Origin: Theodoxus fluviatilis
Taxonomy: Eukaryota > Mollusca > Gastropoda > Cycloneritida > Neritidae
Assembly: GCA_034096865.1 (NCBI GenBank)
Contig: JAWQFJ010002780.1
Coordinates: forward strand, 108,843-172,842
Direction: 5' to 3'
Length of the DNA stretch: 64,000 bases
Under the pieces are notes generated by a model. It searched no databases. It was not told the origin of the DNA and saw nothing but the letters and a program-made list of their open reading frames with translations. The translations under genes and the position numbers were made by a program. This document shows positions 1 through 37,396 of this stretch, piece by piece; position 1 is the first letter of the stretch, and each line of letters opens with the position of its first letter.

Positions 1-545
1 ATACCATTTGTATTATGAGCAGATGTGGTTGTCTTATTGGATGATAGCAATGCAGGTGAACTGTCTGAATCAAGCTACAGAAGAACAGGTGTAGCCATCT
101 AACCTGTGTAATGAAAGTGACAGGTAAATCTACCCTACATACGCAATTGCCAAACGGAATGCATTACCCACCAAGTGTAATGGCAGGATAGGCAGACTCA
201 AATCTGTTGTAATGTGACTAGATGTGAGAATGGAGGAGTGCCGGGGTCGGTTGAGATGTGAGAAACCATTCTACCAATACAGTGGAAGTCTCAGCCAGCC
301 CTTCAAAGATACCATTCTGCTAAATGACCTGCTAGTTTATGTGATTGGTCCCAAGACGATATACTGTTAAATGGTGTTCAGGTCACCTTTATGTAAAGAT
401 ATCCACTATTGTGCGTCCCAAATGAGGAACTTCAAGCAGTACGTATCTAACAGTGCTTCGGATGAAGCAGTGCTACATATCTAATGGCTGGACAGATGAA
501 GTTGTCTTGCCTGCATGATGATGGAGGAGGAAAAACAATCTTCAC
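1..545. other. Unannotated flank, probably KYAT intron
   Basis: I see no exon, repeat or RNA gene here. The next 3' exon of the minus-strand aminotransferase gene was looked for and not found. Confidence 0.4.
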
Positions 546-612
546 AGAATGAATGGATGAATGTTTATTGCTTAAAGGCCTATCAGCCTTATTTTTCTAT
601 GTAAGGCCTCAA
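546..612 (-). repeat. Truncated SINE/LINE 3' tail
   Basis: The stretch contains AAAGGCCTATCAGCC and TATGTAAGGCC. These are the reverse complement of the tail (GGCTGATAGGCC, AAATAGCC) seen at 17310-17505 and 22066-22215. It begins with a GAATGGATGAATG simple-repeat end, as retroposon tails do. Only the 3' end is present. Confidence 0.5.
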
Positions 613-631
613 CGAGTAGCAGTATACAATA

Positions 632-1496
632 AACAAGAAGGGCAAAGCCCATACGACTCACATGCTTGACCTTGACCTTTATATGACCTTGACCTTCAGG
701 TGACCTTCAAGGTCAAGGTCAAACAACTAAACCTACCAATGACATCATACACAAAGAAATGCTTTACACATTTTTCCTACCAAAATACATGTGACCTTGA
801 CCCAAGGTCAAGGTCATCCAAGGTCATGCAACACAAAGCTGTTAATTCAAGACATAGGAAGCACAATGGTGCTTATTGGCACTTTCTACCATGAGATATA
901 GTCACTTTTAGTGGTTCACTACCCCATTTTGGTCACATTTCATAAGGGTCAAAGTGACCTTGACCTTGATGATATGTGACCAAATTTGTCTCATGATGAA
1001 AGTATAACATGTGCCCCACATAATTATTAAGTTTGAAACAGTTATCTTCCATAGTTCAGGGTCAAGGTCACTTCAAAATATGTATACAATCAACTTTGAA
1101 GAGCTCCTGTGACCTTGACCTTGAAGCAAGGTCAACCAAACTGGTATCAAAAGATAGGGCTTGCTTTGACCTATATACCACTTGTAGCTAAGGTCGCCAT
1201 TCTCAATAACGTGGGAGAAAATTGGGAAAATGTGAAAAATGACTGTTTTTGAGACCACATTTATGGCTCCTGTGACCTTGACCTTGAAGCAAGGTCAAGT
1301 CACTATGTATGTTTTTTGAGGCCTTGTCATCATACACCATCATGCCACATTTGGTGTTGATAGACTTAATAGTCTCCGAGAAAAATCCAACGTTTAAGTT
1401 TTTTACGGACGCCCGGACGGACGCCCGGACGCCCGGACGGACGGACGACACGGCTCAGTACATAGACTCACTTTTGCTTCGCATGTGAGTCAAAAA
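632..1496 (-). mobile_element. Half-site-rich repeat element, copy 1 (minus)
   Basis: Copy 1 of an interspersed family with six copies in this window. In the plus orientation it opens with TTTTTGACTCACATGCG and closes with GGGCTTTGCCCTTCTTGTT. The opening contains a GACTCAC...GTGAGTC hairpin and the end contains GCATGTGAGTC, so the termini are inverted relative to each other. A variable CGTC/CCGT array follows the opening. The body is dense in TCAAGGTCA and its complement TGACCTTGA. No transposase is visible. It could be a MITE or a Helentron-type non-autonomous element, because it has a hairpin near each end and no clear target duplication. Confidence 0.85.
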
Positions 1497-1961
1497 GGAT
1501 GTACATATTTGTAAAGTATGTATACACATGCATGTAGCTCTACTTTTTTTTACTTGTTAAAAAAAAAAAGAGTATATATGTAAAATCATGGACAACAAAT
1601 GTCAGAAGTATTAAATAATCATATAATAACATGACTGGTGAGGCATAAATCTTACCTGCCATGATAAATAATATGGCAGGTAGAGCAATCTTCTCTGTCC
1701 AATTGCAGAACAGTTAACCCATTGCATACGCAGTGCAACCACATGGTTGCAATAACGTTTTTATTGGTTTCCCAATTTTCTTACTGCATTTTGTCAATAT
1801 CTTGCACTTCACTTCAGCTAAAAAGTACTTATGTTTTATCTTTCAAATGGTACCTAGCATGAAACAATCAATCCAAAATTAGAGTAAGTGTGTGGGGTTT
1901 TTTACATGCAAGGATACTGTAGAGGCATTCTTGGCAATGTTATTTGTGTGTATGCACTGAG
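1497..1961. other. Unannotated intronic sequence
   Basis: AT-rich, with a T-run and A-run near 1540-1570. No exon or element was recognised. Confidence 0.4.
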
Positions 1962-1965
1962 TTAA

Positions 1966-2846
1966 CTCTTAAGATCCTATACCGCCCATAGCTCCCCACC
2001 CTGCTCAATCCTGTACCGCCCATTACTGCCCACCCTGCTCAATCCTGCACCGCCCATAGCCACCCACCCTGCTCAATCCTGTTCTGCCCATAGCCACCCA
2101 CCCTGCTCAATCCTGCACTGCCCATAGCCGCCCACCCTGCTTAATCCTGCACTGCCCATAGCCGCCCACCCTGCTTAATCCTGTACTGCCCATAGCCACC
2201 CACCTTGCTCAATCCTGTACTGCCCATAGCCACCCACCCTGCTCAATCCTGTTCTGCCTTTAGCCGCCCACCCTGCTTAATCCTGTACCGCCCATAGCCA
2301 CCCACCCTGCTCAATCCTTTACTGCCCATAGCCGCCCACCCTGCTCCATCCTGTACTGCCCATAGCCACCCACCCTGCTCAACCCTGTACCGCCCATAGC
2401 CACCCACCCTGCTCAACCCTGCACCGCCCATAGCCACCCACCCTGCTCAATCCTGTACCGCCCATAGCCGCCCACCCTGCTAATTCCTGTACCGCCCATA
2501 GCCACCCACCCTGCTCAATCCTGTACGGCCCATAGCCACCCACCCTGCTCAATCCTGTTCTGCCCATAGCCACCCACCCTGCTCAATCCTGTACCGCCCA
2601 TAGCCACCCACCCTGCTCAATCCTATACCGCCCATAGCCACCCACCTTGCTCAATCCTGTACCGCCCATAGCCACCCACCCTCTTAAATCCTGCACTGCC
2701 CATAGCTGCCCACCCTGCTCAATCCTGTACCACCCATTGCCACCCACCCCATGTGGCTGTTACTAGACTGATTTTGTTCTACAAATTGCATAATCCTTAC
2801 ATGACTGGGGAATGAAACATGTGAATTACTTACAGGACCTTAAGAG
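1966..2846. mobile_element. TTAA-flanked TIR element with internal minisatellite
   Basis: The termini are CTCTTAAGATCCT at the left and AGGACCTTAAGAG at the right, which are inverted repeats with one mismatch. Each is flanked by TTAA (1962-1965 and 2847-2850). A TTAA target duplication is typical of piggyBac-type transposition; the superfamily assignment is an inference because no transposase is present. The right arm (from CCCCATGTGGCTG) is shared with a short relative at 32140-32305. The centre is a 34-bp tandem array. Confidence 0.8.
1976..2752. repeat. 34-bp minisatellite, about 23 units
   Basis: The unit reads CTGTACCGCCCATAGCC followed by ACCCACCCTGCTCAATC, with point variants such as CTGCACTG, AGCCGCCC and CTTTACTG. 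It lies wholly inside the TIR element. Long reading frames through it are repeat artefacts. Confidence 0.95.
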
Positions 2847-2944
2847 TTAAGGCATGATTCATACCTAGATGACGGCTGAGCCATGGAGCAATACATGAAG
2901 CAATCTACTACACGACAGCACGACAGGTGAGGCAAGCATCTTAC

Positions 2945-8570
<5,626 letters not shown>

Positions 8571-8724
8571 CTGCAGACAAACACAGAAGAAGAGAGTCAG
8601 TGCAAAAATTAATCTGTAGTCATATGCAAGATGGAAATATTTATTCCCGTTCTGCTCTTAGAATTCTATGTGTACATCATGTGATAAACCTTGGCTGGAT
8701 TATGGATTCTTCAAGAGCAACAAA

Positions 8725-9052
8725 AACAAGAAGGGCAAAGCCCATACGACTCACATGCTTGACCTTGACCTTTACATGACCTTGACCTTCAGGTGACCTT
8801 CAAGGTCAAGGCCAATCAACTACACCTAGCAATGACATTATACACTAAACTAAGAAATGCTTTACACATTTTTCCTACCAAAATACATGTGGCCTTGATC
8901 CAAGGTCAAGGTCATTCAAGGTCATACAACACAAAGCTGTTAATTCAAGACATAGGAAGTACAATGGTGCTTATTGGCACTTTCTACCATGAGATATGGT
9001 CACTTTTAGTGGTTCACTACCCCATTTTGGTCACATTTCATTAGGGTCAAAG
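8725..9052 (-). mobile_element. Half-site-rich repeat element, copy 2, cut by gap
   Basis: The first ~330 bases (minus-orientation view) match copy 1 at 632. The copy stops exactly at the N run, and its remaining ~530 bases are absent on the other side. This is direct evidence that the gap is larger than the N count. Confidence 0.88.
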
Positions 9053-9088
9053 NNNNNNNNNNNNNNNNNNNNNNNNNNNNNNNNNNNN
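9053..9088. other. Assembly gap (36 N)
   Basis: A run of 36 N. The flanks do not belong to one continuous repeat copy, and both adjoining genes lack their 5' exons. Confidence 1.
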
Positions 9089-9263
9089 GTTTCTTTAAGG
9101 GAAATATTAAATGTTTTGTTTCTCTTATTTATGTTTTCTGACTCAATAGAAACGCCCTGTTCCATTTGGGCAAGGCAGTTTGTTCTAGGCAAGAGTGCTG
9201 ATACTACTTACTAGGTTTGATTTTGTTGTTTCCAGGTTTCTATCTGTCCTGGAAATTGCTGAC

Positions 9264-9441
<178 letters not shown>

Positions 9442-9598
9442 TTTTGTGTTCTCTCTTTAGACTACCTGAACAGGTTTAGAAAACAGAAATTAGACCTTTC
9501 AGCACCTACATTTCTCATAAGTTGTAGGTGTTGTCTGTTGATCCCAGTCGAATGCAATGAGACCCTCTGGCACCATCATTGTCTTGTCTGGCTTGCAG

Positions 9599-23581
<13,983 letters not shown>

Positions 23582-25168
23582 TTTGGCGACTGCAGTCAGG
23601 AAACTGCAGCCATTGTCTGCTGATGTAGCAGCTGAGGAAGGTGCAACCTTGACACAACAGCCTCTGTGCCAAGACACCTTGAATATCAAAATAACCATGC
23701 ACCACCTGTGCCATCTATCAGCAGACTCCTAGTGTCCCTGCTACTTGCAGCCTCTGAAGCATTTTGACTGATTCCATTGTATACTTGTAATATCATGTGG
23801 CAAATTACCTGAGTGCAGATGACTGTTTTGAAGTTCATTTTGGACAGTGAGTTGTGCGTAGACTGCAACATTAATTGTTTTATTACCGAGCTCTTCTCTG
23901 CGAGTGTTGAAACCATGTGGCAGCCTGACTTGCGTCATTTTTCTCAAAAACTGAAAAAGTGGTTGACTCATGACTTCCTAAGCGTGTTACTCTTATCCCC
24001 CAGAAAAAGAATGATAGTGAGAACCTGTGATAATTCCTAGGCAGTGGGCAGTGTTTCTTGGATCTCTTCACAAATGACGCAGGAAATGCACAGGAATGGC
24101 CCTGCTATACATTCCTCTACTTGTGCCTGAAGTTTCTTGGGAAGGAGCACACTCATTTGTTGGTGTTGACCCCAACCCTATTAGGTGTTTCTATGCTTGA
24201 GGTTTTGCTGTATATCCTATGTGTTCATTCAGCTCAGTCTCTTATGTTCTGCAGTGTGGATCTAGACTAATGGATGCTTTTGAAAGTTGCTGCTGTTATG
24301 TTTTTCTTATATATTTGCTTTGACCTTTTTGTTCCCATTATCTGATTTAGAATGTGATAGTTGTGTTGTGAACCCTTAATGGGGAAAGATATAAACAAGT
24401 GATAACTGCAGAGAGCCCATTGGTGTTGTTGTAATGGATGTTCTGTGTGAAAGTGTGAGGACAATACAGCATAACTAGCTTCAATTTGTTTTTGTCTTGT
24501 TGTTTTTACTGGGGAAATGACATGATAACTCCACTTACTGAACTGTTATTGATATTTAGTTGTTATCTTACTCAGTTGTTATTTTGTGCAGTCTATTTAG
24601 CAAGGATTTTGATATCGTATTTCACTTGCATGACTCGGTAATAAGTCTAATGTTGAGATAATTGATCCTGTATGCATTGTATAAAATAAAGCAGGGAAAG
24701 CCAGGGATGTTATGAAAAAGCAACAGATAATCATCGACAGATAATGCCATAGTTGCAAGTAACAATAATATCATTAACTTAGGGAAATCTGAGCTAAGAA
24801 GACCTATCACAGGTACCTATTTTGACTCACTTTGTAATGGAGGTGGGATTCTCAATTTGAATTTTTCTTCTATCTTTACCATGATTTCTTGTTCTATTGG
24901 ATGTATTTGTATGATGCTACCAATGGTATTTGTGTACATGTGCGTTTCCCAGGAGCGCAAGGGTGAGATTACATTTGTATTACTTCATACTGTTGGGTTC
25001 TATTTAATAGCTTGCTAGCTTGACCTTTTTGGGGGGCACACAGCCTCATGACGCTTCCCTCTAGGCTGTGTGCATGTACTCCACTCATGCCTAAAACATG
25101 CATTGTATGCATGCTTGCAACATATGGACAGACTCACAAATGCATGCACACACACACGTTTACAAACC

Positions 25169-25200
<32 letters not shown>

Positions 25201-26200
25201 AACAATCTACTTGAAATTTACATGCAATCATGATTACTTCCACACTTGCCCAGAAGAAACAACAGTCATGGCCCATTCTATGATTTTTCTATTTCTGCTG
25301 CTCCCAGTGTATTCTTCCCAATAGCTACCATTGCAAGATAGATCCTCAAGATGTTTCATGCAAATGGATCCCCTTGTTTTCCCAATGCCAGTACTGGTAG
25401 ATGGTCTCACGGGATGAAATGTTTCATGCAAAAGTAGTCCTCATGTTAAGAGCAAAGTCTGAGAGCCCTTTGTCTGTGAGTGTCAGTTTGTCCATTGCCT
25501 CGTTCTGGATACAATGCAGGAGGGGTTGGTTCCCTTGAGTCGTCTGCTTGATGTGCTAGGATGGACAGTCACATATGATATTCCTACAACTCCCCTTTTT
25601 TGAGTGGAATGAAGTATCTAATAATTTGGTTTAATTACTGAATGAATTTACTCATGATCAAGTTATGAGAACATGGGATTATGTCAAGAAGGATAGCTGG
25701 CTGCTACGTGCTGAGCCATGAGGTTCACAATGAAGTAATTTGGAAATGGCCACCTCTGCACCACTGGTGATTTCAGTAAACATTTGTATCGGAACCTTTG
25801 CTGTTTTCTTAGTTTGGCATTTGCATCAGTAAACACAACCTGGATGCTGTATATGTAAGTGCCAGCGTATTGTTCTGTGCAATGTATGTCCCCGAGATGT
25901 TTTGAATAATGCATGAAACATCTACATTTGCAACCTCAGTGATGTTCTAATGATTGATTAATATGGACTTGTTTCATACTAGTGACAACTTCTCTCATAC
26001 AAACTGTGCTTCCATAGAAAGTGTGATCTGATATTCTTGTTATTTGAGTTTACTCGTCCCTTTTTTTTTAAGCATCTGCATGTACATGGTAGCTAACTAC
26101 AAAATGGGGCTCTGAATTACTCCATCAGAATAATTGTACTAATATATGAAAGAATTTATAATGCATCTGCTTCTATTTTGTACATAAATTATTGTAATAT

Positions 26201-26269
26201 GTACATACATACATACATACATACATACATACATACATACATACATACATACATACATACATACATACA

Positions 26270-26298
<29 letters not shown>
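26201..26298. repeat. (CATA)n microsatellite
   Basis: About 24 perfect ATAC/CATA units. Confidence 0.99.
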
Positions 26299-26300
<2 letters not shown>

Positions 26301-27643
26301 GATATATATCAGCCACTTGTGTAGTGCAGTGGAAAGTAAGCACACAGAGTGAATGGCTGTGCCATCACTTTCCTTTTCCTGAATGGCCCGTTTGGCTTTG
26401 TGTTCCCTCTGTATCCAGTCCCTGGAACAAATGTTCACTTGTTCACTTTTAATACTGCATTGCCATATTAGCAGTTTGATAATGATCACCATTAATATTG
26501 TTTTTCTTCTTTCATTGTTTTTGTATGTCATTGTCACTACCATTTCATCATCGTGATCATCATCATCATCATGGCACGTGTATTCCCATAAAAAAATGCA
26601 AGTAATCCATGTTTAACATTATTAGAAATACAAGCTGATATGTCTTATGCTGCTTATCCAAATCGAAATACTGGAGAAAGAAATAGATCAAGATTCAAAG
26701 AGATCGTGTGGGTGAGAAGATTTTTTTCAGTGCAGTATTGCCAGCTCAATTTTGGGCATAACTTCTCATTTAATTTACTCATCCAAATGGTGGTGGAGTT
26801 TCTATATCGTGCACTATTTTCATGGGAATGACAGTTTAGCAATCAGACATGCTGACAACTGCTGCCTCGAGTTGCAGTTTTCCTGAAATCCAAAGTCTGC
26901 ACAAGCAGGCGGATGTGGAGCATCCACTTGCATGCAGCAACTTGAAATCACAATGTGCTCCGACTGATGAGAGTTGATGTTGGGTGGATGGGTAGCAAGG
27001 TGTCCAAGTCTTGCTGGCAATGGATCAAGCCTGTCAGCAAAATGCATGGTTGCTTGCTGATTGCCTGGACATCAGACCAATTGCTTTTGAGGAATGTGCA
27101 AATTTGAACCATGTGGAAAGCTTTTTGTTGGGAATGGCCGTGTGGTAAAATAGCAAGAGTAGCAGTTTCCTTGATCTGTTGCATTCTTGGGGGATGCTTT
27201 CCAGTTTAGCATGGAGAATTTCCAGGGGTGCCAGGATCTAGGGGAAGGTTGACTGACCTCCTGCAATCGATGCAAAGCAGTGCAGTGACGTCTCAAGTGG
27301 GCAGACTGAGCGACGTCTACATTGCCACCAGATGGCATGCTTGAAATGGGTGTTGTGATTTATCACCTTCTCTATGCCATTTCTTGCTAATTCTTTCAAA
27401 ATATCATCAAAGAGAATTCCTCCCTTTTCCCTAAACTTCATAGCTTTGTAATATGATTTGTGCGATTAGATTGTCTTGTTGATTAGATCCAATATTTGTG
27501 CCGCTTCCCATGACTGATAGGAAAAAGTACTCGTATTGAAAATTCTTGCTTGTGATAATACTGTATAAGGGTTTTGGTGAATTCTCCACCTACCTTTTCA
27601 TTCTTGCTTATTTGACTGACCTTTTTTTCCATAATGATGAGGG

Positions 27644-27649
27644 AATAAA
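27644..27649 (+). terminator. Candidate poly(A) signal for SORT1
   Basis: AATAAA followed within ~25 bases by a GT-rich stretch (AATGTGTGTGCAAGTTGT), the expected layout for cleavage and polyadenylation. Transcript use is inferred. Confidence 0.55.
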
Positions 27650-27665
27650 GTTTTCTATACAACTA

Positions 27666-28061
27666 ATGTGTGTGCAAGTTGTACTGGGAAAGGCGTCATC
27701 TCTGCAATGCCTGGTCTCGTGAACAAGTGAAGCCAAAACACTTCAGCAGTCAATGATGTAAACCAAGTGATACAAGGTGATGCATGATTAATGAAGTTAA
27801 TCTCGGCTGTCAGATGATTAGAACCCAGCCAGCTCATCTTGAAAAGATCAACTGTGTGCTCCAATATAGCAGTTTTGGAACCTGGTGGCTTTGTCCATAG
27901 ATCACTGGAAAGCAGTTCCTTAGTTGTAATAGAGTAAAAGCAAGTCCTCATGATTTCCCTATATATTCGCCTCTTATGAATCACATACTTCCTCAGACAC
28001 TATCATAAGCTTATCAAGCTGTACTGAGAGGAGCGGCACAGGAAGGAGATGCACTTTGTAA
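27666..28061. other. Intergenic, unannotated
   Basis: Nothing recognised between the sortilin poly(A) site and the pogo-like element. Confidence 0.4.
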
Positions 28062-28063
28062 TA

Positions 28064-29325
28064 CAGTAAATCCTCTATTTTGTGACCCTCTCTTAAACGA
28101 CCTCCTCTCAATTGCGACTTGAAAAATTTTAACGGATGTATTTTCCTATCAAAGTGACCTCTCTTAAACAACTTCCTCCAAAACGGGACGGCATTTCAAC
28201 AACTTTTTGACCTAGATTATGTAGATATTCCCCAAACTGCAGTCCCTTTAGCTCATGCAACTGCAGTTAGTCCATTCCAAAATGACAGCTTTTGCGAGTG
28301 GTGTTTTTGACACTTAGTGCAGTAGGAGTTACTGCAGATTATCTAAGGATTGTCTGTCGTCCAGTGATGTCTCCTGAAACCATGCGCCTTGTGGTCAAGG
28401 AGCAGACAACTTTTGTGCATTCCAGAATAACGCTTTCGTCCAGACTGGCTTGACAGAGAAATGTTAGGCTTCATAATAAACTTGTCGCACAAGTTTCGCT
28501 CTGCATGAAATAACTGTCTGAAATTTTCAGCCATCGGGTTCAACAGTTTGAGTCTCATACCCATAGGTAAAAATAGTATCAACTCACAGCGAGCTGCCAC
28601 GCCTGTGACTGAAGAGGCGAAAGGCTGCTACTGGCGGCCTGGTTTCGACTTTGCTGCAAACATGTCTGCACCAGTTTACAGGTGGCCAGTAGGGGAGGCA
28701 GAGGCTACTCCAATGGCAGCACTGACAGTGACCGTAGTGGTCTGGCATTCGTCAGTTAAGTTAAAGTTAAAATTAGGTTGAAGTTAGGTCAATTTTCCTG
28801 TTGGTCATTCAATTAGCATGGAGTTAGGGTTAAAAGAGAATGAACTGATCGTGAACAGTTCAGCGATCATTACAGCGGTACCATCTATTAGTATATTTCA
28901 ACAAAAAATCTCATAATGTGTAAAGACATTCATCAAGTACGGTGCCCTTAAAACAGCCGGAAACCGCAGCCAAAATTGAACCTATGTAAGTCACCTAATC
29001 GGTTACGTCATTTGCAAGTAGCAGTTGTATACATGTACATTATATCATGCAATATATCAGCCTCTTCAAAGTTCCTTTATCTCCTGTATTCTGCTCATAC
29101 ATGTACGGTTGTTTTAAGTAGAAAATGCAGTCTAGCTTACTCCAAGTTAACAGTAAGAAAGATGTATTGTGCATGAATTGCATTGTGTTTTATGTTGGCA
29201 TTTTCCTCTATATGATACATTATGTTCATTTTATTCAAATCTCCTTACCTCCATTTTAAGACTCCCTCCAAATTAAGACCTGATTCAGTTGGTTTTTCAA
29301 AGGTCGCAAAATAGAGGTTTTACTG
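28064..29325. mobile_element. Pogo/Tigger-like non-autonomous DNA transposon
   Basis: The left end is CAGTAAATCCTCTATTTTG then TGACC. The right end is GGTCGCAAAATAGAGG then TTTTACTG. They are inverted repeats of about 26 bases with two mismatches, flanked by TA on both sides (28062-28063 and 29326-29327). The TA duplication and CAGT start fit the Tc1/mariner-pogo group (Tigger-like). Subterminal ACCTC/TTAAGACC strings recur inside both ends. No transposase frame survives in 1,262 bp. Confidence 0.82.
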
Positions 29326-29741
29326 TATATGCATTTACCATCACTTGCCATGACTTGATGTTCAAATATAGTTTTTGAAGCTGCACTATTAAGGGCCACT
29401 ACATGTACAATCACTCCTAAGATATAGAAACAATCCACAGAGTGCTCAACCTTTCTTGATATTCATGGATAAGATACACGTGAGAAATGGATATTTTTCT
29501 AGGAATATTCATGTGTGTTATATTGATATCACTTTTGCTACTAGAAACAATGGAGGCAGATCAACCAACTGGCCCTCTCTCTACAGGAGGTCAAACTGTA
29601 GATGTATACAAAGTATGTGTATGTAATGCAATACAAAAGCTAGAAAATCTTAATATCTCTGAGATAAGAACACATGGGAGATATACATCTATGATACACA
29701 GCATTAAAAAATATAAACACAGTTGAAGAACTACAATAAAA

Positions 29742-29747
29742 TTTATT
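29742..29747 (-). terminator. Poly(A) signal for ATP5F1C
   Basis: AATAAA on the minus strand, 167 bases after the TAA stop. Confidence 0.75.
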
Positions 29748-29913
29748 GTTTCTGGAGAAGAGTTGATGGTCTGGTCAAACATTACCAAATCACAGCACTG
29801 TAAACACTGGACTTTCGCAGGATGCTTCAGTGCATACTGGCTTGCACTCACTAGGTGATTCATATATACAAAACCCATCTCGGCTTCATACACAACTACT
29901 ATGCAGGAAGCTG

Positions 29914-35121
<5,208 letters not shown>

Positions 35122-36138
35122 TTTGGCTGTCCGGCAGTCCCTCTTAGCGAGGTCACGAGGGGAGGTAACCTACTAGACTTCCTGAAACCGCTGAGGTGGC
35201 AGTCAAAGGTTATCGATGTGTTATGGTAATCTCCCCCTGTAAAAATATATAGGCTCCTTATTGTAAAATCCATTGTCTCAACCTCTTTCCTTCTTCACTG
35301 ATTCTAAATTGATTTTGCTTTCTCTAATAAGGTTATTGTTTTAATACTTTTCGCTTTCGAGCCAAGAGTGAAGAACCCCATTTTAGTAATCACAATTCGA
35401 AATCAGCACTGATCGAGGGGTGAGTAATTACGCGCTTACGGGTGGGGTAGCAAGCTACTATGAGTAATACAGAGCAATGCCCCCAAAATGGACAGAATAG
35501 AAATAAACATCAATGCAAGAAAACTTTGAAATGAAATGGCAAAAAAAAATTCGAAGCTGTGATATTTTAAAAATTGTTTACGTGCAACAATTATATCGGG
35601 CGGATAAAAAAAAGGTGCACCTGTACACACACTATGTAGCACGCACACATACAAACACACGCGCGTGCGCGCGCACCACGAAGGATTGAAGTAATTAATG
35701 CTATGTGTGTATTAGACATTTATTGTAAATGTTGCTGTTGTTGTCATTATTTGTTGTATAATATTAATCATTGTCGCCGTCGTAGTCGTCGTCGTCGATC
35801 ATGTAGGCCTACGTGTTGTCGATGTTAATTGTCATTGTTTCATCGTCACTGTTGTGGTGGTGGTGATGATACTGGTGACGGTTTGGTATGCCATATATCG
35901 ATTCATGTTTCCTATCACTGCAATTGGTTCGATCAACATTTCCAAACTCGATCTCAATTATATAGCTCGAATATATGTCAGTATTGCACAGTGATGAGGT
36001 ATGAAGGAACTATACCCAGTCAGCACATAGGACCCCTTAATTATGGGATATACTGTATAGTGGAAGGTATAAGGGACGCGGATCTGGGCTTCCCTCAGGG
36101 TTAACATCCCTCTAGGACTCTACGGTGCCCGAAAAGGG
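35122..36138. other. Region upstream of ATP5F1C
   Basis: Likely contains the ATP5F1C promoter and 5' UTR near 35122-35250; no TATA box seen. A GTC/GTCGTC trinucleotide tract lies at about 35770-35800. Confidence 0.4.
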
Positions 36139-36192
36139 ATTTATCTGGGAACGGCCGGGTTGGCCACACACGCCCTTAATTCCCAGATAAAT
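36139..36192. repeat. Hairpin with 13-bp perfect stem
   Basis: ATTTATCTGGGAA pairs with TTCCCAGATAAAT across a 28-base loop rich in GGCC. It may be the core of a small foldback element; wider ends not resolved. Confidence 0.6.
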
Positions 36193-37396
36193 AGTTGGAG
36201 CAAAAGCAGTGAATAATGGTGCCTGGTGCGATCCACGCACTTTCGAACACTGTGCCTGCCGGCACCAAACGACACATCTGAGTCGTACATTAATGCTTTG
36301 TCGCGAGGAAACCAAGCAAGTGCTCCATATACATCTCGCCTGGCAAAGTGCCATATCCGGCCTTTGGGGTCTTCTCGTGAGTTTCTTGCTTACCTCCCCG
36401 CTAGCAGACGTTACGCAACTCACCTTCACTAGGATCCCTCGCAAGATTATTGGTTTCCTCGATCGCCCTTAAGTAACGCGAGTCAGGTTCAGCACTTTTA
36501 TCATATGTTGTCACAGCTCCCTTGTCGGTTTCAGTTGGTCATCGTTTTCAAGTGCACGTGCCTGCATGCCTACATCTCCACGCTTCCAGCCACCCTTCGT
36601 ATAACTGGATGAGAAGTAATATATTTCAAGCCAAAATGGCCACTAAAGTGATCTCTTGACCCGAGCAGAATTGAACGCCGCACCCTAGGCATGCCAGCAC
36701 TTCACCGTGTAAGTGACTCACAGGGAGGCATCGATCGGAGCCCCACAGCAAATTCAAGCTGTCTGAATTGCTTCTTTAGTCCGTCTGTTCAGGATTGCTT
36801 TCCGACAGTTTCTTCTACGTGTAACAGACTCAAAAACAATCGAAGATCGAAAGGCTAGGGCCTCCAGGTGAATTGAGGACCAAGGCGGGTGTGCATCGCA
36901 TTAAGTGTATGACTTGCTATCGATCTCATGGTCTGGTCTCAGGTGCGTATAGTCTGGTAATCTACTTTCAGATCACGACTGCGATATGGCGTCTTTCACC
37001 CATAGCAAGCTCGGCTGGACTTTCATTCATGAAACGCGGTATCGAGTCAAGAAGGGTCTCATGAGAAAGAACTTCAATCAAGTTGTCCATTGATTAATTT
37101 TCGACAGACATTCAAGTTTCCTCGGTATTTCCCGTTTTAAACCTGCAACACTTGTGCGTGCTCGTACGCAAGAACATTTTAGCTCAGAAGAATTATAATT
37201 GCAACTACACTTTAACCTTTCACGTTGCGATACAGATAATAACACTGCCACTAGTCTCTTTCATCGTCGATTAAAGGGAAAGGGATGGGAGTTGGGGCCG
37301 GTGGGGAGGGAAATACGCACACCTCGTTGTAAATCGGTTGTCCTGAAAAAAGAAGCCCACTTTAGTTGAACAGTATGCGTATACTATCGTGGAAAC
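36193..37396. other. Unannotated intergenic sequence
   Basis: No gene or element recognised. Confidence 0.4.

Larger units (their letters stand above)
23582..27665 (+). other. Probable long sortilin 3' UTR
   Basis: About 4.1 kb without recognisable exons or TIR elements between the stop and a good AATAAA (27644-27649). An earlier AATAAA at 24685-24690 could give a shorter form of about 1.1 kb. Contains CA repeats near 25147-25200 and a CATA array at 26201-26298. Confidence 0.55.

Noticed and set aside
2243..2573. Gly/Trp-rich repeated frames (VGGYGRYR type)
   Set aside because: Minus-strand reading of the 34-bp minisatellite; no codon bias or splice context.
2865..2935. Extra KYAT exon just after 2945 on the minus strand
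   Set aside because: The reading (VVDCFMYCSMAQPSSR) does not match the aminotransferase family and lacks a supported acceptor.
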